A stretch of DNA of 64,000 bases from Venturia oleaginea. Its lineage: Eukaryota; Ascomycota; Dothideomycetes; Venturiales; Venturiaceae. The notes under the pieces were generated by a model. That model saw only the letters and a program-made list of their open reading frames with translations. It had not been told where the DNA came from and did not search any database. Where the stretch lies: the NCBI GenBank assembly GCA_013176395.1, contig JABMLP010000003.1:1054001-1118000 (forward strand), read 5' to 3'. Below, piece after piece: positions 47,095 to 57,851 of the stretch. Made by a program: the position numbers and the translations under genes. How positions within the stretch are numbered: position 1 is the first letter of the stretch; the number at the start of each line of letters is the position of its first letter.

Positions 47095-47609
47095 GAGGCT
47101 GGTATTTCTTAGTAAGCTGCGCTGTGGCCCCGGTCATGACTCGCGCAAGGATGTGCAAGGATGTCTTTGGGGTAAACCGGATATGAGGCAAGGTTGACCA
47201 GGTTGGGGCTGCTTGGCATTTGAAATACACGAGACGGCGGTGATATACAAGTCACGAGCGACGTTTCGGTCGCCCCAACAGTGGCACTATGATGACAATT
47301 TTCGGCTCCTCAGGGCCAGTCAAGCAGAAAGCGGAGATGCGGAGTAGGAATTCGGACAAAGCTCCATAAGGGCTATCCTCTTCTTACTCTTACCCGGACT
47401 TGTCTGCGGAAGAACGGATGGCTCTTACTCCTCACGCCATCAGTATAGCAACATCAACCATACCTCCAACTTGCACCGCCAACAATTCCTTTCTACTTGC
47501 ACCAATACTACCACTAGCATTACTCCACTACTGCTACTAGCATTATCACTACTATTGTTATCTATTACCACCGCCACTATTATCTCCACCACCGCCACCA
47601 GACCTGGTC
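47095..47609. other. Upstream region of the C2H2 regulator
   Basis: About 500 bp, no gene. The part next to 47609 is rich in ACT/ACC-type triplets (about 47500-47600), probably leader sequence. No exact ATGTGGGG word was seen here, so the regulator may not be self-regulated through it. Confidence 0.5.
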
Positions 47610-48517
47610 ATGGAGCCTCGGACGCGGAAAGAGCACAAATGCCGCTATTGCGCGCGCACCTTCTCTCGCAGTGAGCATTGTTCTCGCCATGAAAGAGTTC
47701 ACACTCGGGAAAAGCCCTTCGCCTGTTCAATCTATCTCCATCTCGCCACGCCTTCGGATCACGGTCATCTGGCACGTTTTATCTGTTGATTGGCCGGACG
47801 CAGGCCAGGGCACGTGAATTTTCATTGTGAGCGAGCAAGCCATTGAGCCCTGAGCCATACAGGCTTCCTCAGCCACACGGGGCTTCAGCCACGGGGTAGG
47901 TCTCAGGATGGCATGCCCACGGCTCAATTGCTTCTCGATTGAAGGCAAATGAGGTGCCCTACTGCCCGCACGTATAAGACGTTGACTAGAGGGTGTAGGC
48001 GGGTGGGAATCTAGATACAAGACGAGCCTCAGAGGGCTCAGAAGTCGTGCGATATGCGAGATCGCCATGTTGTTGTTGTCGCTTGGTCGGACGAGGCCCT
48101 TGCTCCACCAGATAGACACTAGCATCTATCTCCATCTCGCCACGCCTTCGGATCACGGTCATCTGGCACGTTTTATCTGTTGATTGGCCGGACGCAGGCC
48201 AGGGCACGTGAATTTTCATTGTGAGCGAGCAAGCCATTGAGCCCTGAGCCATACAGGCTTCCTCAGCCACACGGGGCTTCAGCCACGGGGTAGGTCTCAG
48301 GATGGCATGCCCACGGCTCAATTGCTTCTCGATTGAAGGCAAATGAGGTGCCCTACTGCCCAGAAGCGAAGCGCCTGCGGCCCAGACAAACAAGAAGGAA
48401 ACGAGGTGGGATAGGAGGCGAGTCTGTACGACATACTCGGTCCAGGGTAGAGGCGAGAAACACAGCGGTGTAGCGAAGCAGAGTATAGCTTTTGGCGATC
48501 GGGTGAACACAACGGTG

Positions 48518-49606
48518 TTATATCAGGAACAGGCGACTGATTGCAAGCTGCTGTTCGAACGAACGGGATATGTAACGGAGGAAAGCTTCGGAGGACCATC
48601 GACCCGCTGCCTTAAGCTCGAGCTCAGGCACTCCCTTCGCAGCTGCGTCCGTAGCAGCACCCCTGCGGAAGGAATGGCCTGTGTAGGACTTGTCGTCCAG
48701 CGAGGAGATAATACCAGTAGCGAGGAGGCGTCGGCGTAGTTGCATGTGTACAGCAGCGGCCGAACAATGCCCTTTGCCGATGTCGAAGAGAGGCGCCGAA
48801 AGCGGCTTCGGATCGTGCCTGAAAAGTCTTACCAGGGCGGCTACTGCACAGGTAGGTTTTCCCGTTGCGGCGATGGAGATGGGAACGCCCTGATTAGCGT
48901 AATCGGTCTTGCTACGCTTCAGGAAAATAGAGACCCCGTAAGGCTGATGGCTAGGCGTATGACGATGGAAGGCGATATCGCTCCGTAAGACGTGAGTATA
49001 GGAGAACAGCGGGTGCTCCCTATCTCTTCTAGTGTAAGCCAGCTCGCCAAGGCGGAAGAAACCAGCATAGGCCACCTTGAAGAGAGTGTCGAGATTGAGG
49101 TCGGCTCCGGTGGTCGGTTCCACAGCCGTCAGTCCCTCAAGGATGCGTACAGTAATAGGGAGCCTATTCTTGCGCTTCGGAGGCCTGAGGTTGAGAGCCC
49201 CCTGTCTTGCGCGTAGGAGCATCGGATCAGCGAACGCGCTGATAGGGTATCCCAGGTCGATATGCTTTGAACGTACTGCGGAGAGGTAGCTGGCCGCTGT
49301 AGCGCCGGAAATGATGCCTTTCGCTCCTCCAGTAATGACACGCCTTGCCATCCATTCGCCGAGATTGAGGGGTTCTGCGGGATAGTCTACACAGCCCTCC
49401 AGCGTACAGAACCTCTCCCAGCTCTTGATACCCGCGCCGTACGTGTTGCGCGTGTTCTGGGCCAAGCCGTACCATAAGAGGGTAATATACTCATCAGAGA
49501 GGCCAAGGTTTCGCTCGCGAAGGGTACGGAGGAAGAACCTATGAACTGTAGGGAGGAGCTCGCTATCGTAGGAAGTATACTCGAGGCTAGGTGCTGGACG
49601 AAGCAC
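48518..49606 (-). CDS. Tyrosine recombinase of the DIRS element, copy 2
   Basis: 362-codon open frame identical to copy 1 apart from one Lys for Glu (VITGGAKG). HSFRRG and the terminal Tyr motif are intact. As in copy 1 the frame opens at GTG, so the start is not fixed. Confidence 0.82.
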   Translation of the reverse strand: MLRPAPSLEYTSYDSELLPTVHRFFLRTLRERNLGLSDEYITLLWYGLAQNTRNTYGAGIKSWERFCTLEGCVDYPAEPLNLGEWMARRVITGGAKGIISGATAASYLSAVRSKHIDLGYPISAFADPMLLRARQGALNLRPPKRKNRLPITVRILEGLTAVEPTTGADLNLDTLFKVAYAGFFRLGELAYTRRDREHPLFSYTHVLRSDIAFHRHTPSHQPYGVSIFLKRSKTDYANQGVPISIAATGKPTCAVAALVRLFRHDPKPLSAPLFDIGKGHCSAAAVHMQLRRRLLATGIISSLDDKSYTGHSFRRGAATDAAAKGVPELELKAAGRWSSEAFLRYISRSFEQQLAISRLFLI

Positions 49607-49762
49607 GTTAGCAAGCTTTGTACGAGTACCGGAGTCCGACCAGGGTATCTGCCGAACGTCGGCGATAGCAGAGTAGCATGGCGCTTAAGCCGATGAGCCT
49701 GCAAAGAACGGCTGCCACGAACAGCGCGCCAAGCCCAAAGTTGCAATCCCCGGGATAGCAAG

Positions 49763-51568
49763 AATTCAACGGAACTGTAAGGACGATAGCGGAGAGCCCC
49801 ATCGGAGGCAGAGCCAGACGATACGATCGAAACTAGACTCGCGAGGGCGTCGGCCAGATGTACCTATAGAGATGGTCCCCAACGGAGGAATGCAACGGCA
49901 ACGGCAACGGCCTCCATCTCTTTAGGGTTGATAAACGCCGAACGATCGGACGGCTCAACAATAGTTCAACGGAACTGTAAGATCGAAAGCGGTGAGCCCC
50001 ATCGGAGGCAGAGCCAGACGATACGATCGAAACTAGACTCGCGAGGGCGTCGGCCAGATGTACCTATAGAGATGGTCCCCAACGGAGGAATGCAACGGCA
50101 ACGGCAACGGCCTCCATCTCTTAGGGTTGATAAACGCCGAACGATCGGACGGCTCAACAATAGTTCAACGGAACTGTAAGATCGAAAGCGGTGAGCCCCA
50201 TCGGAGGCAGAGCCAGACGATACGATCGAAACTAGACTCGCGAGAGCGTCGGCCAGATGTACCTATAGAGATGGTCCCCAACGGAGGAATGCAACGGCAA
50301 CGGCAACGCCCTCCATCTCTTTAGGGTTGATAAACGCCGAACGATCGGACGGTTCACCAATAGTTCAGCGGAACTGTGAGATCGAAAACGGTGAGCCCCA
50401 TCGGAGGCAGAGCTAGACGATACGATCGAAACTAGACTCGCGAGGGCGTCGGCCAGATGTACCTATAGAGATGGTCCCCAACGGAGGAATGCAACGGCAA
50501 CGGCAACGGCCTCCATCTCTTTAGGGTTAATAAAGGCCGAACGATCGGACGGTTCAACAATAGTTCAGCGGAACTGTGAGATCGAAAACGGTGAGCCCCA
50601 TCGGAGGCAGAGCTAGACGATACGATCGAAACTAGACTCGCGAGGGCGTCGGCCAGATGTACCTATAGAGATGGTCCCCAACGGAGGAATGCAACGGCAA
50701 CGGCAACGGCCTCCATCTCTTTAGGGTTGATAAACGCCGAACGATCGGACGGTTCACCAATAGTTCAGCGGAACTGTGAGATCGAAAACGGTGAGCCCCA
50801 TCGGAGGCAGAGCTAGACGATACGATCGAAACTAGACTCGAGAGAGGGCGTCGGCCGGATGTACCTATAGAGATGGTCCCCAACGGAGGAATGCAACGGC
50901 AACGGCAACGGCCTCCATCTCTTTAGGGTTGATAAACGCCGAACGATCGGACGGTTCACCAATAGTTCAACGGAACTATAAGATCGAAAGCGGTGAGCCC
51001 CATCGGAGGCAGAGCTAGACGATACGATCGAAACTAGACTCGCGAGGGCGTCGGCCAGATGTACCTATAGAGATGGTCCCCAACGGAGGAATGCAACGGC
51101 AACGGCAACGGCCTCCATCTCTTTAGGGTTGATAAACGCCGAACGATCGGACGGTTCACCAATAGTTCAACGGAACTGTAAGATCGAAAGCGGTGAGCCT
51201 CATCGGAGGCAGAGCTAGACGATAAGATCGAAACTAGACTCGAGAGAGGGCGTCGGCCGGATGTACCTATAGAGATGGTCCCCAACGGAGGAATGCAACG
51301 GCAACGGCAACGGCCTCCATCTCTTTAGGGTTGATAAACGCCGAACGATCGGACGGTTCACCAATAGTTCAGCGGAACTGAGATCGAAAAAGGTGAGCCC
51401 CATCGGAGGCAGCTAGACGATACGATCGAAAACTAGACTCGAGAGAGGGCGTCGGCCGGATATGCCTATAGAGATGGTCCCCAACGGAGGAATGCAACGG
51501 CAACGGCAACGGCCTCCATCTCTTTAGGGTTAATAAAGGCCGAACGATCGGACGGTTCAACAATAGTT
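49763..51568. repeat. Tandem array of ~200-bp units derived from RNase H, copy 2
   Basis: Nine units (phrase GGTCCCCAACGGAGG near 49873, 50074, 50273, 50473, 50673, 50875, 51076, 51278 and 51478) against eight in copy 1. Two unit subtypes alternate (CGCGAGGGCGTCGGCCAG and CGAGAGAGGGCGTCGGCCGG), showing the array evolves by unit gain and loss. Confidence 0.85.
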
Positions 51569-53090
51569 CAGCGGAACTGTGAGATCGAAAGCGGTGAGCC
51601 CCATTGGGGGCAGAGCCAGGCGATACGATCAAACTGGACTCGAGAGAGGGCATCGGCCAGGCCGTTAGCCGTAGATGGAAGCCAGCGGGCTTCGATAACA
51701 ATATCGCAGGCAGCGGCCTGAGTAACAATAGTGCGGAGATGGGTGTTGCTCTCACCACGAACAGCCTCCTTCGTCAACCCGGCCACGGCCGTAGAGTTGT
51801 CACAGTGGATAACGACCCGATTATGTGCCCAGAGAGACGGTCCCCAACGGAGGAATGCGACGGCAACAGCCTCCATCTCCTTAGGGTTGATAAACGCCGA
51901 ACGATTGGACGGTTCAGCAATAAAAGCATGCTCGATTGCGATACTATTGGTGTAATCCCCCCAAGAGACATCGGTCTCAGAGGACTCGAAAAAGAAGCCG
52001 CCGAGGCTTTGTTGTCCGGAGGCATCAGTGAAAAGGTGGAAACAACGGCGCTTTCGATAATCGAAGAAGTAGACCCCGTTGGTTAGCTCGAGCGCATGGA
52101 GCCACCAGAGAAGGTCGTCTCGTACACCGCTAGTCAGGGCTCGGCGAAAGTGCCGATTGACTTCTCCGTATGCTCCGCTCAGGTAGTCCCAGATCGATCG
52201 AGTGTAAACCCGGCCAAGGCGGATGACGGCACTGGCCCAACTGAGCCGCCCGGCGAGGGACTTCGTATCCCGGAGCCGCGGCCTTGTCTCGGAGAGGTGA
52301 TCACGGATAGCCTGGATCAAAGAATCTCTCTTCTCGTCGGAGAGACGCAGTTCCAAGCGTACCGTATCAACCAGAAGACCTAATATCTCGACGGCCGTGC
52401 CGACCACGTCTTTGGCATCCTTGCGAGGAATCCCAAGTCGATCGGTGGTCTTGATCCAGAGTTCCGAAACGCGGTCCGAAATTTCTTGAGACGTACACAC
52501 AAACATAAAATCATCAAGGTAGTGCTCGATCGCGGTAGGGATACTGCGCGTGCCGGCCTGCTCGTCGAGAGCCCAATGGAGACCTTCCGCAAAGAGATTG
52601 AAGATAAATGGCGCAGTCCTGAGACCGAAAGGGAGGCAGAGTTCTTGATAATTGACGCCGTTGAGGCAAAACCCAAGATACCGGGACGAAATGAGATCCA
52701 CAGGGATGTTGCGAAAAGCGTGCGCAATGTCGCGTTTCATCAGAAGACAGCCCCGGCCTGTACGAAGGACGTGCTGAACAATTCTGTCGACTCTGGTGTA
52801 CTGTAGCTTGCCAAACACGCGTGGAATGGCGTCGTTGACTGAAGTTTGGGGCGGCCAAGAGAGGTCGTGGATCCGGCGTAAGGTTCCGTCTTGTTTTGGG
52901 ACCATCCCAAGAGGAGCGATAAACAGGCCCGGGTCTGTAGAGATAGCCAATCGGCCGGCGGCCAGCTCCTTCGCAACGTAGCCCGTAGCTTCGGCTACGG
53001 TCGCCTCGTCGGAGAAGTAGTTGTTCGAAACGCCGCGTACGCGAATCGTATGAGGCTCGCGGATCCCGATGGAGGCGCCGTACGTGAGTC
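51568..53090 (-). CDS. Reverse transcriptase-RNase H of DIRS element, copy 2 (frame intact, 5' end deleted)
   Basis: One frame runs through RRIHDLS, MKRDIAHAF, the YLDD box and RNase H (CDNSTAV, ADALSR), without the frameshift of copy 1. The region upstream of about 53090 is joined by deletion directly to gag-leader sequence, so the natural start and the N-terminal part before the RT are missing. A residual gag-leader piece follows at about 53091-53430. Confidence 0.8.
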
Positions 53091-56000
53091 CGTACTGTTA
53101 TCCGGCTCAGTCGCCCCCGGACGACTGGTGCCATGCGGTAGTTCTAGTAAAGAGCCCTCCCTAATTTTTGCAAGGCGCGCCGCCGCTTCTTCGCGTTTGA
53201 CCTGCATCTGGAGGTCGCGCTCCTCCTTTTCGCGGTCCATCCTTAGCCTGTGAGCCTCTACGGCGCGAGCCTCAGCGGCCTGGGCATTGTTGATCGCGAC
53301 CGTGAAGATGACCTCTGGGTCTCGAAGACAATAGAGGGGGATCGGGTACGAGAGGAGCCAGTAGAGTGACCCGGTGGTAGGGATAAGTTGATAGGAACCG
53401 ACGCGGTGATATCCTTCTTCGGAGGCATAAAGAAAGCGGTATAACTATTTAAAATCGTTAGCAGGTCAGCTCTGTTAATAAGTACAGAGCCCTAGAGATG
53501 CCAAGGAGCTCTTTGGAAGGGATTTCTGATGCTGGTGCAATATAACGATGCCCAAGACGTCGTCGAGGCCAGCGGTGTACTTGAAAAGTCTGTCGAGAAG
53601 CGGTGAACGGCTAAGCGCGGCGCGCGCAGCGGCGGGAAAGACTCGTAGGACGATAAGGAGAATATCGGGATGAAGGACGAGTCCTACAACAACAATCTAG
53701 ATACAAGACGAGCCTCAGAGGGCTCAGAAGTCGTGCGATATGCGAGATCGCCATGTTGTTGTTGTCGCTTGGTCGGACGAGGCCCTTGCTCCACCAGATA
53801 GACACTAGCATTTGTGATAAAACATATGGTCGAAAGTAGGCCTTCCAGTATCAATCAATAACTTCCGCTCAGATGACTGATATCCATGTACAGAGATCTA
53901 GTAACCAGACACGAAAGGACAATCCACGCCGATAGACGCCAAAGTTTTGGCACCTCTGTACCGACGCCCCCTTCCGAAAATGACAACGAAGGAAGCGTTT
54001 CCGCTTCGAACGATCACACATTACAAGGTCTGGGACCACTGGGTCATGATAATCCACCTGGAGACGTCTCCGCCACGAATGACAGAGCACCAGTCGCCCT
54101 GATGCTGGACGAGTCCGCAGCCTTGCTCTCTCCCCAACTTTCGAGAGCCTCCTTTCCAGACGAAACGGTAGACCCTACCTTGGAACTGCTACAAATATCC
54201 ATCAGGGAAATGCATTCCAATGACGACAATCATCGCCATTCAATCAGCTCGTCGATAGCTGATACCGACCAGTTCTTTGCTGACACTGCCCGGCCAATGA
54301 AGCGACAAAGGATAGCCGGCATGAGACCTGAACATGACGGTGAAGTTGCTTCCAGCTCAGTTGGCTTCAGTCCAGAGATGCTAGGTTTCGATTTCATAGG
54401 AGACATGTCTCTGCACCCGGCCAACCCGTTTGGCTCAAGCCAGGATTTTGCATTTCCTGATTTCCCACCGAACGGCACTGGATTGCCTCCCAATGAGACG
54501 ACCGACAGCATGTTCATTGATACGGGACTGCCCACTGGTGAACCTCAACAGTCAAATGATAACGAGAGTATTTTCTTCGACCAGGATACTCCAACTTTCA
54601 CTCACGGCCAGTCTCGAAAGATGTTCAGACAACTGCCTATCATACTGCGTGAGAAGTCGGCAAATCCGCCCAAGATTGACATAACTGAAGTAAGCTACCA
54701 TGCAATCATCCGCGATGCACAAAACCGGATTGGAAAATACAATTTTACCAGGGCCCTGCCCAACCTCAAAGAAATCGAAAAATATCTTGCAAGTTATGTT
54801 GATTGCTTCCATCGCCATTTCCCGATCCTCCATCTACCCTCATTTCAGCCTGCTGAGACTCCAAGTCCGCTCATCTTCGCCATGTGCACTATCGGGGCGC
54901 TTTATCGTTTGGAGAGGAAAAAGTCGTTGGCAATGCTACGCTTGGTCAACGACATGCTCGTGCCGGTAAGAATCTGCCAAGAAGACCCATACACAACGTA
55001 AAAACTGCAAATAAGAAGGGGTTTTCTTGTGATTTCGGGGCCTTCTTTCGATCCCCATTGCCTAGCCTCATAGATATGCTGGTGAACAACTCTGACAATT
55101 GTTTAGATCTTGGAAGAAACTCGCGGCAAAAGTTCTGGACGCTCAAGGCCTCTCTGGGCGTGTCAAACAAAGCTTCTCGCTGTTTTCGCGGCGGTTTTCA
55201 GTGGAAATCACGAATTCGTCTCACCTGCTATTGAGTCGCTAGCGTTCTTCGCCATGGTTAGTTATTCTCGCCCTTTCAAACACCGCATTCTGATATCTCT
55301 ATCGGCAGGAGTACCGACTAATGAGGATACTGTTGAGTACAAATACAAAAACTGAAGCATCACAAACTTGGGACGAATGGATTTCTAGAGAGCTGTCGAA
55401 GCGCTTCTTGTGCGGCAGTTTCATCCTAACCAACCTTCTTGTAGTTACATTCGACTTACATCCTGGTCTCGGCACATCGCAGGATCTCATGATTGATACT
55501 CCAGCTGAGGAGCGACTGTGGGCGGCTAGCTCTGCTGAGCAATGGAATGACCTTCGCCAACCTCGCAATTCCTGTCCACAGAGAACCATCTACCAAGCCA
55601 TGACTGATATGGTGTCAGCCGACCATGACTCACTGGGTGTAGCGAATGAGTATCCCGTCTCAAGCTTTACAGCGCTTATCATTATGCATGCAGTGAACGT
55701 GCGCATGCTTTATCATATACAGCTGCTACCGTCCTACTCGGTCGCAGAGGCTTCACTAGGAAGAGATTCTCCACGGGCTCTATCTCTTTCCACGGCAATG
55801 ACAGCTCTGGCTCGCTGTCAACAAGCCATAAGCTCTGGGCGATCAGAGGAGATTGATGGTCGTTGGAGTGACCCGGATGCGCCATTATTGTTTAATTGCC
55901 AAGCTTTGCTGCGCATTGCTTATTGTCGGCTTTGCACCAATACCAGTGCATTCAATCGACTTGTCCTCTCGATCGGAGATCCAGAGTTCACGACTCAAGC

Positions 56001-56605
56001 CGTTTCATCCTACATCACGGCCAAGCAGGATCGAAGCCCGTTTATGACCAGGGCGGCAGCGAGTGCGTATGAAGGTTTCCTTACGCCTGTCAAGATCGGT
56101 CACCTCTTGGTTCGAAAGACAGCGGCATTGAGTTGGAGTCTCGAGCATGCGGTTGCAGCATGGGACTCGGCTCTTTTTCTGACAAAATGGATCCACACTG
56201 TCGAAATTGAGAGCATGACGACTACGCCAAGCAGAGAAGAGGCCCAAATTTTACGGCAGATCAAGGATCTTCTCGAGGAGATTGAATGCGGCTATGATGT
56301 TGCTGGATCTTTGGCAGCTGCAACGGCCTCATCTTGGGCCAGCTTTCTCAATGATGTAAGTTTCAAGTTTTTGGGGGCAAAATTGATGAAGCTAATATTC
56401 ACAGGTATGGGTGTGGGGAGTGACACCGCAGATGGGTGCCATTCTCATCCAGCTTTCAAAAGCGTACGAGGAGAGTTACCAAGCTATGAAAAGGAACATA
56501 ACGCGAGACTGTCGCCAGCCTTGAAGCTTATTTCCAGAGCATATTTAATACACGAAGCATATATAACTGGCTGCAGCCGTTTCATGGACTATGCATCTAC
56601 CTGCT

Positions 56606-57460
56606 CTATGCCACTCGTAAGGAGTGGATAAAGCTCATCACGGCTGTCATGCATTCCTCGGCTGCATCTACGTATATCTCATGTCCTCGACCATCTATGA
56701 CAGCCAGCTTCGATCCTTCAATGATGTTTTGAACGTGTTCCATCTCTTCCACTTTCATCACTGCGCTGTTCGCTGGCGCGAGGATAAGAACTGGCAGTTT
56801 AATGTCGTTCAGAAACGGTCTCGCGTCCAATCTGGACAAGAATTCTGCATATCTTGCCAGACCCTCTGCATCAGATATTGCTACAGTGTCTAGCCACCAT
56901 TTGTGATATTCCAAATCGCTGGTCGGCACTGTTCCCGAATTGCCTCCGAGTGCCTCAGCCCACCCTCTCGAACCCAGCTTTCGACAGGCTGATGGCCAGT
57001 TGTCGTGGCCGAAGGCAAAGAAATCCAGGGCGGTTTGTTGAAGATGCGTGGGCGAGGAGCAGATGATGAGTGAGTGGAGGCGGCTTGGAAATTTGGCAGC
57101 CATGATCTCGCCAAGCATGCCACTTGTCGACTCGCCAAGGAAATGTACTTTGCGAAGACGCAAATGGTCCATCGTTTCGAGAATGCCGTTCAGGATCACA
57201 TCTGCTGTCTGTTCGCTCTCGAGATTGGAAGGGTAGCTTGACAGCCCATGGCCCGGGAGGTCGCGGCGAATGACTTTGTAATGGCGAGCCAGTTGCGGGA
57301 TCCAATGATACCAGTGCCTCAGATTTCTACAGAAACCGTGCTGTATGAAGATTGTTTCCGATGGCTTCCAGGGATCTGTGAAGTCGTCGACAATGTAGTG
57401 GCTTCGCTGTCCATTGGCGTGGATGACGAAGCGATTACCTGATTCGTCGACAGTAAGCAT
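56606..57460 (-). CDS. Alpha/beta hydrolase
   Basis: Single exon of 284 residues from the ATG at 57460. The open frame extends further upstream but only from a GTG, and family similarity starts at the chosen Met. Oxyanion strand FIQHGF, nucleophile elbow GESTSG (Ser), acid residue probably Asp in the LPVLILAPAN-following loop, and catalytic His in DGRGHEIYVD. This fold covers esterases, lactonases, C-C-bond hydrolases (MCP hydrolases) and haloalkane dehalogenases. In a ring-cleavage cluster a C-C hydrolase role is attractive but unproven. Tail-to-tail with the regulator (82 bp apart) and divergent from the second carboxylesterase. Confidence 0.87.
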   Translation of the reverse strand: MLTVDESGNRFVIHANGQRSHYIVDDFTDPWKPSETIFIQHGFCRNLRHWYHWIPQLARHYKVIRRDLPGHGLSSYPSNLESEQTADVILNGILETMDHLRLRKVHFLGESTSGMLGEIMAAKFPSRLHSLIICSSPTHLQQTALDFFAFGHDNWPSACRKLGSRGWAEALGGNSGTVPTSDLEYHKWWLDTVAISDAEGLARYAEFLSRLDARPFLNDIKLPVLILAPANSAVMKVEEMEHVQNIIEGSKLAVIDGRGHEIYVDAAEECMTAVMSFIHSLRVA

Positions 57461-57851
57461 GGCAGAGAGAGAGTGTGTGTGTGATCGGCTGACGAATCTG
57501 CGATGGAGGCGAAGTAAAGATCCATAGTAACTCCTCTCCTTCTTGAGGATTCCATGTTCCACATGCCCACATTACCCCACCAGCTCTTCATATTCCCCCA
57601 CTTGCCCACAATCCCCCATTTTGCCCCACGTTTCGACTTAAGCAAGATCCTCGTCCAGTCCCAGCTGGGCATTGAAATGCAACTACAGCACGTGCCATGC
57701 AGACCTGGAGTATAGATGCCTTACCCGGCGTGTACATGCCTTATCCGGCTCACGCCGCGTGACCGTAACATAAAGGTGCTCCCCTTGCTGCCACCACTGC
57801 GCCAGATCCGTCTTTCTAGCGTCAAAACATTCTGCCATAGAGAAACCGAGG
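57461..57851. promoter_or_regulatory. Divergent promoter, alpha/beta hydrolase / carboxylesterase 2
   Basis: 391 bp. No exact CCCCACAT, but dense near-matches: GCCCACAT at 57565-57572, ACCCCAC at 57574-57580, CCCCCAC near 57595 and GCCCCAC near 57622. A GA/GT microsatellite is at about 57464-57483. Confidence 0.4.

Larger units (their letters stand above)
47731..53810 (-). mobile_element. DIRS-order (Ngaro-like) retrotransposon, copy 2, 6080 bp
   Basis: Same ends (TCTATC...TAGCA), same orientation and near-identical sequence to copy 1. Repeat blocks: A-B at 47731-48124, A again at 48125 to about 48360, B at the right end (about 53694-53810). It is 762 bp shorter than copy 1: it lacks about 866 bp (copy-1 bases near 10520-11386) and about 98 bp (near 11598-11695) of gag/RT leader, and has one more ~200-bp array unit. 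There is no target duplication at the regulator exon. Confidence 0.88.
47610..56524 (+). pseudogene. C2H2 zinc-finger / Fungal_trans transcription factor, interrupted by a DIRS-type retrotransposon
   Basis: Exons 47610-47730, then (after the element at 47731-53810) 53811-53835, 53894-54965, 55107-55256, 55309-56355 and 56405-56524. Without the element this is 844 residues in a single frame. Two C2H2 fingers open the protein: C11/C14/H27/H31 and C39/C42/H55/H60. The insertion lies one base into codon 41, between the two Cys ligands of finger 2, and the next intron also cuts that finger. A linker with acidic and Ser-rich stretches follows, then a Fungal_trans-type middle region (about 280-700, e.g. 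YVDCFHRHFPILHLPSF). It is probably the cluster's pathway regulator. With the insertion no complete DNA-binding domain can be made. Confidence 0.88.

Noticed and set aside
57461..57562. 34-residue N-terminal extension of the alpha/beta hydrolase
   Set aside because: The extension begins at a GTG; the first in-frame ATG (57460) coincides with the start of the recognisable fold.
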